This document shows, one piece after another, positions 43,801 to 54,200 of a stretch of 64,000 nucleotides of DNA. This stretch comes from CAYLLN01 sp033762315 (lineage in GTDB: Bacteria; Planctomycetota; Planctomycetia; Pirellulales; Pirellulaceae). The notes below the pieces were generated by a model. The model was not told the DNA's origin. It saw nothing but the letters and a program-made list of their open reading frames with translations, and made no database searches. The stretch covers positions 1-64,000 of the forward strand of contig JANRLS010000271.1 in NCBI GenBank assembly GCA_033762315.1, read 5' to 3'. The position numbers and the translations under genes were made by a program. Positions within the stretch are counted from its first letter, which is position 1; each line of letters starts with the position of its first letter.

Positions 43801-44846
43801 ACAGCGACGATTTCGAAAGCTACCTTGCCCTGCTCGCCAGTTTGTTGCGGCTCGATAAGTCGCAACAGCGCGAAATTGGGAGCGAATTGCGTACTCATCT
43901 GGAGGACCGGCTCGAGGATTTGCTCGCCAGCGGCGTGCCGCGAGACGAGGCGATCCGCCGGGCCTTGGCCGAATTCGGCGATGCGGCGGGTCTCGCCGCG
44001 GAGTTTGTTTCCCTTTCTCGGAACCGAAAGCGAAGGTGGCTCATGCGGTTGGCAAGTTTCTCGGTGGCGGCGATGCTGCTCGTGGCGTTCGGACTCATCA
44101 CCTTTTGGCCCGGGTCCAATTCCGGCCCCGGCCCGGCGATAGTGACCGCCCAAGCTCCCCCCGGCGCAACCCCACCCAAACCGGCGGCTGAGGCTCCCCA
44201 CGAATCCCCACTGGCGGAAAAGCTGAACCAGCGGATCGATGCCGAGTTTGTCGAAACGCCGCTGACCGACGTAATCGACTTCCTCAGCCAGACGGCGGGG
44301 ATTCAGATGTATGTCAATCGCAAGCGAATGGAAGACGAGGGAGTGGCGATCGATTCGCCCATCACGGAGAGCTTGAAGCGGGTCCGACTGGCGACGCTGC
44401 TCGATCTGACGCTCGGCGAACTGGGGCTGGTGTACGTGGAGAAGGACGATTTCCTCGTCATCACTACCGCGGCCGATGCCGACGCGACGACGGAAGTGCG
44501 TGTTTATGACTGCCGCGATCTGCTTACGATGCCCGGTCTGCCGGGGGAAAAAAAGCTTGAAGCCCCGCTGCCCGGCACGCTTCCCATCGTGGAGGGGGGG
44601 ATGACGGGACCGGCCGCGCCATTGTCCGAACATGACCGTCGGGCCGAGCGGCTGATGAATATCTTGAAAACCGCGGTCGACCCCAATCATTGGGTGGATG
44701 CCGGAGGCGTGGGTACCATTAGCGAATACAACGGGCTGATCGTCGTCAGCCACTCGGCCCGGACGCACGCCAAGGTCGAGAAAGTGCTCGACATGCTCCG
44801 CCAGGCCGCCGGGCTGGAAAAGCCCAAGGCGGGCGTGGTGAAGTGA
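43797..44846 (+). CDS. HAAS-domain membrane protein with STN/secretin-like extracytoplasmic region
   Basis: The protein is 349 aa. Residues 1-75 are a helical cytoplasmic HAAS/permease-prefix-like domain (ELRTHLEDRLEDLLASGVPR, EAIRRALAEFGDAAGLAAEF) that typically partners PadR regulators. One membrane helix lies at about 85-103 (LASFSVAAMLLVAFGLITFW), then a Pro-rich linker. Outside lies a STN-like beta-alpha region of the secretin N-domain type (about 142-225: LNQRIDAEFVETPLTDVIDF, LATLLDLTLGELGLVYV) and a second similar region up to about 340 ending KVEKVLDMLRQAAG. Proposed role: membrane sensor or anti-regulator for PadR; inference from context. Confidence 0.7.
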   Translation: MNSDDFESYLALLASLLRLDKSQQREIGSELRTHLEDRLEDLLASGVPRDEAIRRALAEFGDAAGLAAEFVSLSRNRKRRWLMRLASFSVAAMLLVAFGLITFWPGSNSGPGPAIVTAQAPPGATPPKPAAEAPHESPLAEKLNQRIDAEFVETPLTDVIDFLSQTAGIQMYVNRKRMEDEGVAIDSPITESLKRVRLATLLDLTLGELGLVYVEKDDFLVITTAADADATTEVRVYDCRDLLTMPGLPGEKKLEAPLPGTLPIVEGGMTGPAAPLSEHDRRAERLMNILKTAVDPNHWVDAGGVGTISEYNGLIVVSHSARTHAKVEKVLDMLRQAAGLEKPKAGVVK

Positions 44847-44924
44847 GGAAGAGTGGGAGACGAGGCGAGGGGGAGAGCGGGGGAAGGAAACAAGCAACTT
44901 CACAACCACTCACCACTCACTCCC

Positions 44925-45896
44925 CTACGACCGATAATTCTCGTGGCACTCGGCGCACGCCTTGCTGATGGTCGTGCCGCCGGCTGTCGCTTGCTCAAAG
45001 TTTTTCAGCTTCACGCCATCGACAATGTCGCGACCTCCCTTGCGAAGGTCGTCGCAAAACTTCTTGTACTCCTCCGAGTCGGCGTCCTCCATCCCTTCCT
45101 TGCCGAGCACGTCGCCAATGGCGGCGATCATTTCGGCATCGGCGAGGACTTTGTCAGCCGAGGCGGTGAATTGCCCCTTATCCGCCAATAAGGGCTTCAG
45201 CTTGGGCTCCCAAATGAGCTCCAAATACTGCATCAGCGGCGAGCGATTGCAAACATCCTTCCACGAGGCTTTGGTTTCGGCCTCTTTGCCGGCGAAGGGA
45301 CCAGCCCCGCCGACCAGGTCGGTCAGCTCTTCCTTCCGCAGCTTCGCCTCTTGAAAAACTTGCGGCGTGCCGACCTTGGCGTTGGCGGCGGTCCGGGCAA
45401 AAACATCGCGGGCGGCCGGGGCGTCCTTCTTCCAGCGGACATCGCCGTCGTACTCCCCCGCGATGGCGAACAGCATCGCCAGCACGCTGAAATCGCGGCG
45501 GGCCAGCTTGGCCCCCTTGCCGGCGAAATCGCTCGGCGTCGTCACCTCGGCATCAACCTGCAATTTGAGCGATTTGATGGAGTCTTCGATGGTGGCGGCC
45601 GAAATGATGGCCGACCAACCGGAACCGGCCACTCCCGCCGGCGCGGTGCCGCTCGATGAGGGGCCCGGCGTATTGCCGCCGACCGACGCGACCGCTTGTC
45701 CCAAGTTCGCCGGCCGATCGCCGACGAGGCCATCCTTGAAGGCGTCGGCATAGAAGGTCGTGTCGGGACCGAACTTTGGCGGCTGAGCACGCTTGACGAC
45801 CTTCGTGCCCTTGGTCTGGGCCAGAACAATCACCGCGGGCACCGAAATTGCCAAAATCAAGGCCAACAAACGGAACCAACGCGAAACAGCGTGCAT
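44925..45896 (-). CDS. Exported c-type cytochrome, CxxCH at the C-terminus
   Basis: The protein is 323 aa. The start at 45896 has GGAGGG 7 nt upstream. A signal peptide (FRLLALILAISVPAVIVLAQ) is followed by a helical protein and the haem motif CAECHENYRS at about 314-323, the placement found in class II (cytochrome c'-like) proteins. The region about 95-290 is helical and longer than a single cytochrome c' bundle, with a possible duplicated four-helix layout but only one haem site. It is convergent with the HAAS-type gene and divergent from apbE. The periplasmic electron-transfer role is inferred. Confidence 0.75.
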   Translation of the reverse strand: MHAVSRWFRLLALILAISVPAVIVLAQTKGTKVVKRAQPPKFGPDTTFYADAFKDGLVGDRPANLGQAVASVGGNTPGPSSSGTAPAGVAGSGWSAIISAATIEDSIKSLKLQVDAEVTTPSDFAGKGAKLARRDFSVLAMLFAIAGEYDGDVRWKKDAPAARDVFARTAANAKVGTPQVFQEAKLRKEELTDLVGGAGPFAGKEAETKASWKDVCNRSPLMQYLELIWEPKLKPLLADKGQFTASADKVLADAEMIAAIGDVLGKEGMEDADSEEYKKFCDDLRKGGRDIVDGVKLKNFEQATAGGTTISKACAECHENYRS

Positions 45897-45986
45897 CGAA
45901 TAGCCCTCCACGAGCGACCTGTTGAATCGCCGCGCCACGACGATTCTCCTAATATACTGTAACGCATCGTTTCGCGGAAAAGACTC

Positions 45987-47150
45987 ATGGCCGAGCCGAC
46001 AAAAACGACCCGCCGCGAATTTTTGCGGGGAAAGAGCGCCGCCGAGGCCCTGGCCGACGCCGTCATCGGCCAGCCCCAGGCTCTGGATTCCCCGGCCGCG
46101 GCTGGTCGGGAGTCGTTTTTGCTCAGCATCAGCCGCGACGCGATGGCTTGCCAGTTCGAGGTGTTGCTGCCCGGCGATTCGACCGCCGCCGAGGGGGCGG
46201 TGGCCGCGTTGGACTTGGTCGAACGGCTGGAGGCCCAGCTCACGGTTTATCGCGACAATAGCGAAATCATGGCGATCAACCGCCGAGCCGCCACCGAGCC
46301 GATCCCGGTCGAGGCGGCGCTATTTGACCTGCTGCAACGGTCAGTCGAACTGTTTGAGCAAACAGGTGGAGCGTTCGACATCACCTCCGGCCCGCTCAGC
46401 AAGGTGTGGGGCTTTTATCGCCGCCAAGGAGCGCTCCCCGCCCCGGACGAAATCGCCGCGGCCTTGGCGAATGTCGGCAGCCAGCATCTGCAGCTTGACC
46501 GAGCGCGGCGAACGATCCGTTTTGGCCGGCCCGGCATGGAGCTGAATCTGGGGGCGATCGGCAAAGGGCACGCCCTCGACTGCGCCGCCGCCGAGCTATT
46601 GAGCGCCGGAGCCGAGAATTTCGTGATTCACGGCGGCAATAGCAGCGTTCTCGCGCGGGGAGGCAGGGGGATTTCCGAGGGAGGATTTCAGAAGGCGGAT
46701 TTGCCGACAATGCCTGCTGGCGGTTTCCAGCAATCTGAAATCTCAAATCTGAAATCGTCAATCTCCCCCACCTGGTCGGTCGCTCTCCGCCATCCGCTGC
46801 GGCCCGAAATTCGGCTCGCCGAATTTTTCCTGATAAACCAGGCCCTGGGAACCAGCGGCAGCGGGACGCAGTTTTTTCATCATCAAGGTCGCCGCTATGG
46901 GCATATTCTCGATCCGCGCACGGGCTGGCCCGCCCAGCAAGTGCTGTCGGCCACGGTGATTGCTCCCACCGCCGAGCAGGCCGATGCCCTTTCGACGGCG
47001 TTTTATGTGCTGGGGAATGAACCCGCGGCCGAGTATTGTCGGGCGCATCCAGAGATCTCGGCGCTGCTGGTGACCGCGCCTCGGGCTGGGGCGATTGAGC
47101 TGCACCCGGTCAATTTGGCGGATGCGGCGTGGCGGAGGTTGACGGAATAG
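45987..47150 (+). CDS. apbE: FAD:protein FMN transferase (ApbE) with repeat-derived insert
   Basis: The protein is 387 aa. ApbE motifs: AMACQFEVLL, RLEAQLTVYRDNSEIMAINR, GGAFDITSGPLSKVWGFY, LGAIGKGHALDCAAAELL, NFVIHGGNSSVLARG and RRYGHILDPRTGWP then VLSATVIAPTAEQADALSTA. A twin-arginine-like TRREFLRG occurs at the start but without a long hydrophobic segment. Residues about 228-260 are an insertion between two core strands; its coding DNA includes an AATCTGAAATCTCAAATCTG type repeat (46731-46757) usually found between genes. ApbE attaches FMN to Thr residues of flavoproteins such as Nqr/Rnf subunits. Activity could survive because the insert falls in a surface loop. Confidence 0.88.
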   Translation: MAEPTKTTRREFLRGKSAAEALADAVIGQPQALDSPAAAGRESFLLSISRDAMACQFEVLLPGDSTAAEGAVAALDLVERLEAQLTVYRDNSEIMAINRRAATEPIPVEAALFDLLQRSVELFEQTGGAFDITSGPLSKVWGFYRRQGALPAPDEIAAALANVGSQHLQLDRARRTIRFGRPGMELNLGAIGKGHALDCAAAELLSAGAENFVIHGGNSSVLARGGRGISEGGFQKADLPTMPAGGFQQSEISNLKSSISPTWSVALRHPLRPEIRLAEFFLINQALGTSGSGTQFFHHQGRRYGHILDPRTGWPAQQVLSATVIAPTAEQADALSTAFYVLGNEPAAEYCRAHPEISALLVTAPRAGAIELHPVNLADAAWRRLTE

Positions 47151-47160
47151 GAATCGACTC

Positions 47161-47212
47161 GGCAGGCGAGACGCCTGCCCCACGACAAACCGGCAGGCGA
47201 GACGCCTGCCCC
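47161..47212. terminator. Tandem pair of GGCAGGCG-AGA-CGCCTGCC hairpins
   Basis: Two identical 21-bp hairpins at 47161-47181 and 47192-47212, each an 8-bp perfect stem with an AGA loop and a CCC tail, lie between convergent apbE and the acyl-CoA dehydrogenase gene. They may limit read-through, or be copies of a dispersed repeat. Confidence 0.65.
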
Positions 47213-47225
47213 GCGAAAGACGTTA

Positions 47226-48980
47226 CTAGCGCAGCATGCGGCTGGCGAGGCTGGTAGTGGCGTCGTCGTCGTTGTCCCACAAGTCGGCCAAAACGCGGCG
47301 GATGCGCCGGTCGGCAGTCCGCAAATAGTAGCGAGCAGTCTCCATTTCCTCCGCTAAATCGTGGCCATTCCCCTGCGCGTGCCGCAAGGCATGATCGAGT
47401 CGATTCAGCACGCAAGCCGAGGCATAGATCTCCATCGCGGCATCGGCGACGCGCCCCAGCTCATGCTGCTTATCGACGATCTCCAGTTGATAAGTGGCCA
47501 ATAAGCGCTCGACGTGGCCGCCAAAGAGCCCAATCAGCTTTCCGAGGCGGGCGGCATCGGGTTCCAGTTCGGCGCTGCGCACGGGGACGGAGGGGGACAC
47601 CAGTAGCGACCCCAGCTTGCGGCCGGCAAAGCGGCCGAGGCGCGAGAGATTGCCCAGCGGGGCGGAGAAGGCATCGAGCACCCCCTTCAGCTCCAGGCCG
47701 ACATCGCGCATCCCGACGAGAGCGAAAAAGGCCCGCAGCACGTCGTTGGCCCCTTCGCCGATGGTGTTGATGCGGGCGTCGCGCACCATCCGCTCGAAGG
47801 GCTGATCGGTGAAATAGGCCGTGCCGCCGTGAATCTGAAACGTGTCGTTCAGAATTCGCCAAAGCGTTTCGGTCGCAAAGACCTTGAGCATCGCCGTTTC
47901 GAGCATGAAATCGCCCTCGCCCGAATCGATTAGCGCGGCTGTTTGGTAGGTGCAGGCCTCCATCGCGTAGGCACCCGCTTGCATGTAGGCGAGCTTCTCT
48001 TGCACCAGCTCGAAGCTGCCGAGCGTCTGCCCAAATTGCACGCGCTGGTTGGCATGGGCCACCGCGCGGGCCACGCAAAATTTGGCCGCCCCGGTGCAGC
48101 TTGCGCCGAAGGTCGTCCGGCCGAAATCGAGCACGGTCAGCGCGACCTTCAGCCCCTTGCCCAGCGTGCCGAGCAGGTTCTCGCGAGGGACGAACATATT
48201 CTGGAACGCCAGCCGGCTCGTGGCGGTTCCCCGCACTCCCATTTTCTCCATCCGCTTTTCAACGACCGTGAAGCCGGGCATGTCGGGCGTAACCAGAAAG
48301 GCCGAGATTTTGCTCCCTTTGCCGGCCGGATCGGGGGTCCGGGCCATGACTGTCAGCACCCCTGCGATGCCGCCATTGGTGATCCAGCGTTTTTGGCCGT
48401 TGATGACGAATCCCTTGCCGTCGGCGGTCGGCGTGGCGGTCGATTGGACATTCGCCGCGTCGCTCCCCGCTTCCGGCTCGGTCAGGGCGAAGGCACTGAT
48501 CGTCTCGCCCGTCGCCAGTGGCGGCAGCCAGCGGCTTTGCTGGGCGGGCGTGCCGAACAGCACCAGCGCCCGCGGACCGATCGAATGATGCGCGTTGACG
48601 AACAGGGCCGTGCTGCCGCAGTGCCCTCCTAGCACCTCCAGCACGCGGCAGTAGGAAACTTGCGACATGGCCAGCCCGCCACACGATTGCGGCAGGCACG
48701 CGCCGAGCACGCCGAGCCGCCCGAGCCCGGCAATGACCGACTGGGGAATTTCGGCCTGCCGGTCGATTTTGTCGGCATCGACCTCGGCAGCGCAAAATTG
48801 TCGCAGATCGGCCACCAACTGGTCGGCCCGCGGGTCGCGGTGCAAATCGGGATAGGGAAGCAATCGCTCGTGCAGGAATTGCCCAAAAAACAATCCTTTG
48901 GCGAAACCGACCATTTGCAGGCGGTCGCCGAGAATTTCCTCGGCCTGGGCGATTTGTTGCTGGCGATCGGGCTGAGTCAT
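47226..48980 (-). CDS. Acyl-CoA dehydrogenase (VLCAD/ACAD9-like)
   Basis: The protein is 584 aa. Core motifs: FALTEPEAGSDAANVQS (FAD/substrate loop), GQKRWITNGGIAGVLTVMAR, RMEKMGVRGTATSRLAFQNM FVPRENLLG, VQFGQTLGSFELVQEKLAYM and the second signature FQIHGGTAYFTDQPFERMVR DARINTIGEGANDVLRAF, where the catalytic Glu of this subfamily (GEGANDV) is present. Length and a C-terminal extra helical domain of about 180 residues match the very-long-chain group. It oxidises acyl-CoA to enoyl-CoA and passes electrons to ETF. Single gene, convergent with apbE. Confidence 0.92.
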   Translation of the reverse strand: MTQPDRQQQIAQAEEILGDRLQMVGFAKGLFFGQFLHERLLPYPDLHRDPRADQLVADLRQFCAAEVDADKIDRQAEIPQSVIAGLGRLGVLGACLPQSCGGLAMSQVSYCRVLEVLGGHCGSTALFVNAHHSIGPRALVLFGTPAQQSRWLPPLATGETISAFALTEPEAGSDAANVQSTATPTADGKGFVINGQKRWITNGGIAGVLTVMARTPDPAGKGSKISAFLVTPDMPGFTVVEKRMEKMGVRGTATSRLAFQNMFVPRENLLGTLGKGLKVALTVLDFGRTTFGASCTGAAKFCVARAVAHANQRVQFGQTLGSFELVQEKLAYMQAGAYAMEACTYQTAALIDSGEGDFMLETAMLKVFATETLWRILNDTFQIHGGTAYFTDQPFERMVRDARINTIGEGANDVLRAFFALVGMRDVGLELKGVLDAFSAPLGNLSRLGRFAGRKLGSLLVSPSVPVRSAELEPDAARLGKLIGLFGGHVERLLATYQLEIVDKQHELGRVADAAMEIYASACVLNRLDHALRHAQGNGHDLAEEMETARYYLRTADRRIRRVLADLWDNDDDATTSLASRMLR

Positions 48981-49210
48981 GGAGAGGGCCTCGCAATGCG
49001 GTGGAAACCTATCGGTATCTTACGCGGGGAGCCCGCCGCGGACGAAGGTCGAAGGTTGGCGGGCACGCGGGCTGCCCGATTGTCAAGCCGAAATTGGCCA
49101 TTTGCGGCTAGCGGGGGGAGGCGAACCTGCCCAGGTTTGAATGGCGAGTGTATAATCCGAGGGAGTGAAGATTTCGAGCCCTGGTTCCAGGCCGCGCCTG
49201 CGGTCAAGCG

Positions 49211-49954
49211 ATGGCACGCAAAGAAAACATCGATCGTATCTTGAAGGACTGGCCCTACGATCCCGAGGGAATCAGCGTTCGCAAGAAAAAGGGGGACGAC
49301 GGCCGCGACGTGCTGCAAATGCGGCTCGATTTGGGGCTCTTGCAGCTGGAAACGGTCGGTCGCCCCGACGGTACGCGCCCGCAAGGGGCCGATTCCTATT
49401 TCGACTGGCTTGTCGGCCGGACCGTCGCCGAGGGGGACGACTACAAGATGACCGAGGAGGAGTGCGAAGAGGCGGACCGGGAGTTCGTGCAGTATTATCA
49501 TCGCCGCATTTGCTGGCTGGCCCTGCGCGAGTTCACGAGCGCCGTGGCCGATGCCGACCATACCCTCGGCCTAATGGATTTTTGCCGGAATCACTCGCCC
49601 GACGAGCAATGGACGCTGTCGCACGAACAGTACCGGCCATTCGTGCTCTTTCACCGCACGCAAGCTTCCGCCCTGGCCGCCTTGGGGGATAAGGGGGCCG
49701 AAGCGGCCGTTGAAGAGATCAACCTCGGCCTCGAACGGATGCGGAGCGTGTTCGTCGAGTACGAAGCGGAGGAAGAATTCGACGAAGACGAGCTGGTGCA
49801 GCGGCTGACCGAGCTGCGCGAATCGCTGCGGCAGCATTTTCGCGTCGGCCGGACGCTGCAAGAGCAGCTGGCCGAAGCAGTGGCGAACGAGAAGTATGAG
49901 CTGGCCGCCGAGATTCGGGACGAGCTGAACCGCCGTAATACCCGCGCGCGATAA
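49211..49954 (+). CDS. UVR-motif (UvrB/UvrC interaction) protein
   Basis: The protein is 247 aa, cytoplasmic. The C-terminus holds a UVR motif (LQEQLAEAVANEKYELAAEI RDELNR, about 216-241), the UvrB-UvrC coiled-coil interaction unit also found in McsA and ClpC. Before it lies an acidic helical stretch (VEYEAEEEFDEDELVQRLTE). Residues 1-110 contain conserved-looking LQMRLDLGLLQLETVGRPDG and ADSYFDWLVGR segments typical of planctomycete UVR proteins. No nuclease or zinc motif. Partner protein unknown. Confidence 0.75.
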   Translation: MARKENIDRILKDWPYDPEGISVRKKKGDDGRDVLQMRLDLGLLQLETVGRPDGTRPQGADSYFDWLVGRTVAEGDDYKMTEEECEEADREFVQYYHRRICWLALREFTSAVADADHTLGLMDFCRNHSPDEQWTLSHEQYRPFVLFHRTQASALAALGDKGAEAAVEEINLGLERMRSVFVEYEAEEEFDEDELVQRLTELRESLRQHFRVGRTLQEQLAEAVANEKYELAAEIRDELNRRNTRAR

Positions 49955-49963
49955 CCGGCGGAG

Positions 49964-51289
49964 CTACTTTTTCGGCGCTTCCGGGGGACTGGCATCGACC
50001 TCTTGGCCGTCCTTCAGCGCGGCGGCCTTGTTGAGCGCGACGGTGACGGTTTCATCGAGACCGCCGACGATTTCCCACTCGTCCCCCACCTTGATTCCCA
50101 GCTCGATGGGCGTTTCCGCGGCTTTCCCGTCGGCGATGCGAAAGCAAAACGCCCCGCCATCGCGCCGGACAACCGCCGGGCCGGGCAATACCAGGGCGTT
50201 TTCGCGCTCGGCCAGCAGCACGCGTGCCGTCGCATACATGCCCGGCCGCAGGCGACCATCGTCGTTGGGCAAATCGACGATCGTCTCCAGCGCCCGGCTG
50301 CCGTCGCCAAGAGCGAACGCGGTGCGGCCGACGACGGCGGGCAGCTCCAGATTTTTCAGCGAATGGACGACAATCGTGAGCGGATCACCGACATCGACGA
50401 GGCCCGCCTCGGATTCGGGAACGGCCGCCTTAACGCGGATTTTGTCGGTCCGCGAAACGAGTAGCAGCGGCTGGGCATCGGCCCCCGCGGGCAAGGCAAA
50501 ATGCCCCGGATGGACATGCCGCTCGACAATGAAACCGATAAACGGGGCCTTGATTTCGCGATAGGCGAGCATCGTCTTGGCGTAATCCAGATTGGCCAAG
50601 GCGACGCGCTCTTTCGCGGCGGCGGCGGTGACATCGGCTTTGGCCTTTTCGACTTGGGCTTCGGCCTGGGTCACGGCGGCCCGCGCGGCGGCCACGGCGG
50701 CTTCGACCTCGGTCTTCGCGGCCTGGGCGGAGGCCAACTTTTGCTTGGTCTCGTCCACCAATTGCTGGTTGACGACTCCACTGGTGGCCAAATCGCTGAT
50801 TCGCGAAAACTCGGCATCCCAGCGGGCGATGTCGGCCTGGGCCTTGCCCAAGCCGGACCGCGCCTGCGCCACCTGCGCCTCGGCCAAAACAATGCCCGCG
50901 CTAGCTGCGTCGGCTGCCGACTTGGCCTGCAGCGTTTCGGCCTGGGCCTGCTCGACCAGGGCCTCTTTCTGCGTCAATTCGATCTCAATCTCGGGCAGCG
51001 CCAGCGTGAGCAGCGTCTGCCCCGCCTCGACACGATCACCCACATCAACCTGCACCTTGGCGACATACCCCGCCAACTTCGAGTGAATCGGGGTTTCTTC
51101 GATCGCTTCCAGGCGGGCCGGCTGATTGGAAAAGAGCTGCAGTTTTTTGCGCACCGGCGAAGCGGCAATGACTTTTTCCAGTGCCGCAGTCGCCGGCTGG
51201 AGAGGTGGCGGAGGCACCGCATTGAGCGGGGGCTGACAACCGGCCAAACCGGCCACGACCAACGCCAGCAGCAGATTTCGAGGGATCAT
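49964..51289 (-). CDS. RND efflux periplasmic adaptor lipoprotein
   Basis: The protein is 441 aa with a lipoprotein signal (LLLALVVAGLAGCQPP, Cys about 18). HlyD/AcrA layout: lipoyl halves (HSKLAGYVAKVQVDVGDRVE near 70-90 and IKAPFIGFIVERHVHPGHFA near 250-270) flank a long coiled-coil hairpin (about 100-235, rich in Ala, Glu, Gln and Lys), followed by beta-barrel and membrane-proximal domains (IRVKAAVPESEAGLVDVGDP, LRPGMYATARVLLAE). It links the inner-membrane pump to the outer-membrane channel. The start overlaps the pump stop (ATGA, 51286-51289). Confidence 0.92.
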   Translation of the reverse strand: MIPRNLLLALVVAGLAGCQPPLNAVPPPPLQPATAALEKVIAASPVRKKLQLFSNQPARLEAIEETPIHSKLAGYVAKVQVDVGDRVEAGQTLLTLALPEIEIELTQKEALVEQAQAETLQAKSAADAASAGIVLAEAQVAQARSGLGKAQADIARWDAEFSRISDLATSGVVNQQLVDETKQKLASAQAAKTEVEAAVAAARAAVTQAEAQVEKAKADVTAAAAKERVALANLDYAKTMLAYREIKAPFIGFIVERHVHPGHFALPAGADAQPLLLVSRTDKIRVKAAVPESEAGLVDVGDPLTIVVHSLKNLELPAVVGRTAFALGDGSRALETIVDLPNDDGRLRPGMYATARVLLAERENALVLPGPAVVRRDGGAFCFRIADGKAAETPIELGIKVGDEWEIVGGLDETVTVALNKAAALKDGQEVDASPPEAPKK

Positions 51290-54200
51290 GTGGCGGCTCC
51301 GGCCGTGGTGGGGGAATAGTGAGCGCTCGTCGGATCGTCGGGGTCGAGCGACGGCGACTTACCGCTGGCCCGCCGCATGAAGAGGGTGAAGACCGGCGGC
51401 AGCACCAGCAATGTGGCCAGCGTGCCGCCGGCGAGTCCACCGATGACGGCGCGGCCCAGCGGCGCGTTCTGTGCCCCCGCCTCCCCAAACGCCAAGGCCA
51501 TCGGCAACATGCCGGCGACCATCGCCAGCGAGGTCATCAGCACCGGTCGCAAGCGCCCGCCCGCGCCGGAGGCGGCAGCTTCCTGCGCGCTGGCCCCTTC
51601 GCGGCGGCGCAGTTCGGCGAAGGTGACGAGCAAAATCGCATTGGCCATCGCCACGCCAATCGCCATGATCGCGCCGATGAACGATTGCACGTTGAGTGTC
51701 GTCCCCGTGAGCCAGAGGATGACCACCACGCCCGCCACCGCCGCCGGAGCCGAGGCGACCGCCACCAGCGCCAGCCGCACCGATTGGAAATTGGCGGTGA
51801 GCAGGAGGAAGATTGCGATAATTGAGATGATCAGGCCGACGGAGAGACCGCTCGCGATTTCGTTGAGCGGCGGGATTTGCCCGCGCAGCTCAACCTGGGT
51901 TCCCGCTGGCGGGTCGCCCGCCCGCTTGATCGCGGCGGCAACCTCGCGGGTCAGCGTGCCGAGATCGATGCCCGCGCGATTGGCGGTGAGCGTCACTTGC
52001 CGCTTCATGTTGTAGCGATCGTACTGGCCGGGCATTTTGCCTTCCTGAATCTCGGCGATGTCCCGAATCAGCACTTGGCGGCCGCTGGATTCCATTAGCG
52101 GAATTTGCCCAATATCTCCCGCCGACCGAATCGTATCCATCCCCTCGACGCTGCGAACCACGGGACGGGGAATTTCGACTTGCACCTGATAAGCGATGCC
52201 CGACTTCGGATCGGCCCAATAATTGGGCACGACGAAACGGCTGCTCGAAGTGGCGGTGACGAGCGACCGCGAAACATCGGCGGCGGTGAGCCCCGCGAGG
52301 CCCGCCTTTTGTCGATCGACGTTGACCTCGATCGTCGGGTAGTCGAGCGATTGGCCGAATTGCAGGTCGCGAATGAACGGCAGCCTGGCGAGCTCGTCAT
52401 GAATTTTCGTCGCGAAAGCCCGGCTCGCCGCGAAATCGGAGCCGCTGACCGAAACCTCGACCGGCGTCGGGCTGCCGAAGCTCATCACCTCGTTGACAAT
52501 GTCCGCTGGCTCAAAACTGCAGCGCACCGTGGGGAGTTCCTGGGCAAATGTTTTCCGCAGGCTTTCCTTGATTGCTTCGGTATGGTGGCCGAGCTTATCG
52601 GCCAGCGAGACGTACAGAATCGCCTCTTCCGGGCCACGCGACCATTGATACACGGCATTGATCGGGAAGTTGGAGTGGATCATGCCGACGTAGCCCAGCG
52701 AGAGCTTGACGTTTTCCGGCCCCACTTCGCGCCCGATCAGCCGCAGGGCCTCCTTGGCTAATTGCTCGGTCTTGCCGATGTGGGTGCCATCAGGGGCTCG
52801 CAATCGCAGGCGAAAGGCGGCGACATCGGCCGTGGGAAATATCTCGCGCCCGAGCCGCCCCCCCAGCACCACGATGATCGCGATACACACCGCCAGATAG
52901 GCCGGCACCAGCAGCCAGCGGATGGTCACCAGTCCGCCGACAAGCCGTTCGTAGCCGCGGCGGACGCCGTCAAACAGCCCCTCCCCCGCTGGTGCGTGGG
53001 AATGCTTCAAGAGCCAAACCGACAGCACCGGTACGAACGTGCTGGAGAGGATATAGGACGCGATCATCGAAAAACCAACCGCCAAGGCCAGCGGCATGAA
53101 GAGGGCTCGCGCCGCGCCGGGCATGAAGAACGCCGGCACGAACACCGCCAAAATGCACAGCATGGCGAGCAGACGGGGAATCGCCGTGACCACGTTTCCT
53201 TGCCGCACCGCGCGGGCAATCGACGAGCTCTTGGTCATTTGGGCGTGAATGTTCTCGATTTCGACCGTCGATTCATCCACCAAAATGCCGATGGCGAGCG
53301 CCAATCCCCCCAGCGTCATCACGTTGATCGTGTAACCGGTAATCCAGAGCGCGATGACGGCTCCCATGAGGGCAAGTGGGATATTCAGCACCACCACCAG
53401 CGCGCTGCGCCAGTCCCATAGAAAAACCAGAATCATCAAGCCGACGAGCACCGCGCCGAGCACCCCTTCCGAAAGGACGCCGACGACCGAGCGCGTGACG
53501 AACGGCGATTGATCGAGCTCGAAACTGACGCGAATATCGGCCGGCAACTTGGCCTGCATGTCGGGCAAGGCCCGCTTGATCGTGTTGACCACGGAGAGCG
53601 TCGAGGCATCGGCCCGCTTGGTGGCGAGGATATAGACGGCCCGCCGCCCATTCACCAGGGCATAGCCCGCGGGGGCATCGGCCGCGTCGGCGACCGTGCC
53701 AATGTCGCGCAAATAGACGGGACTCGCGCCGAGGCGGATCGGCACGGTCGCCATCTGGGCGGCATCCTTGACGATCGAATTGACGGGGACGATGGGGTAT
53801 CGGTCGCCGATGGGAACGTTGCCCGAGGGGCTGATGATGTTGCTTTTGGTGATCGCGTTCACCACCTCGTCGGGCGACATCTTGTACGACTGGAGCCGCT
53901 GCGGATCGACGGTGACCACGAGCGTCCGCGCCGAGCCGCCAAACGGGGGCGGAGCCGAAACTCCTGGCAAGCTGGCGAACATCGGCCGAACCGAGAAGAG
54001 GGCGAGATCGTTGATTTCGGCGATGCTGCGGGTGTCGCTCGACAACACCAAATAGCCCACCGGCACGCTGCCGGTATCGAACCGCATGACGAACGGCGAG
54101 ACGGTACCCGGCGGCATGAAGGCCCGCGAGCGGTTCACGTAGCTGATTGTTTCGGCCATTGCCTGGGCCATGTTCGTGCCCGGATGGAAGAACAGCTTCA

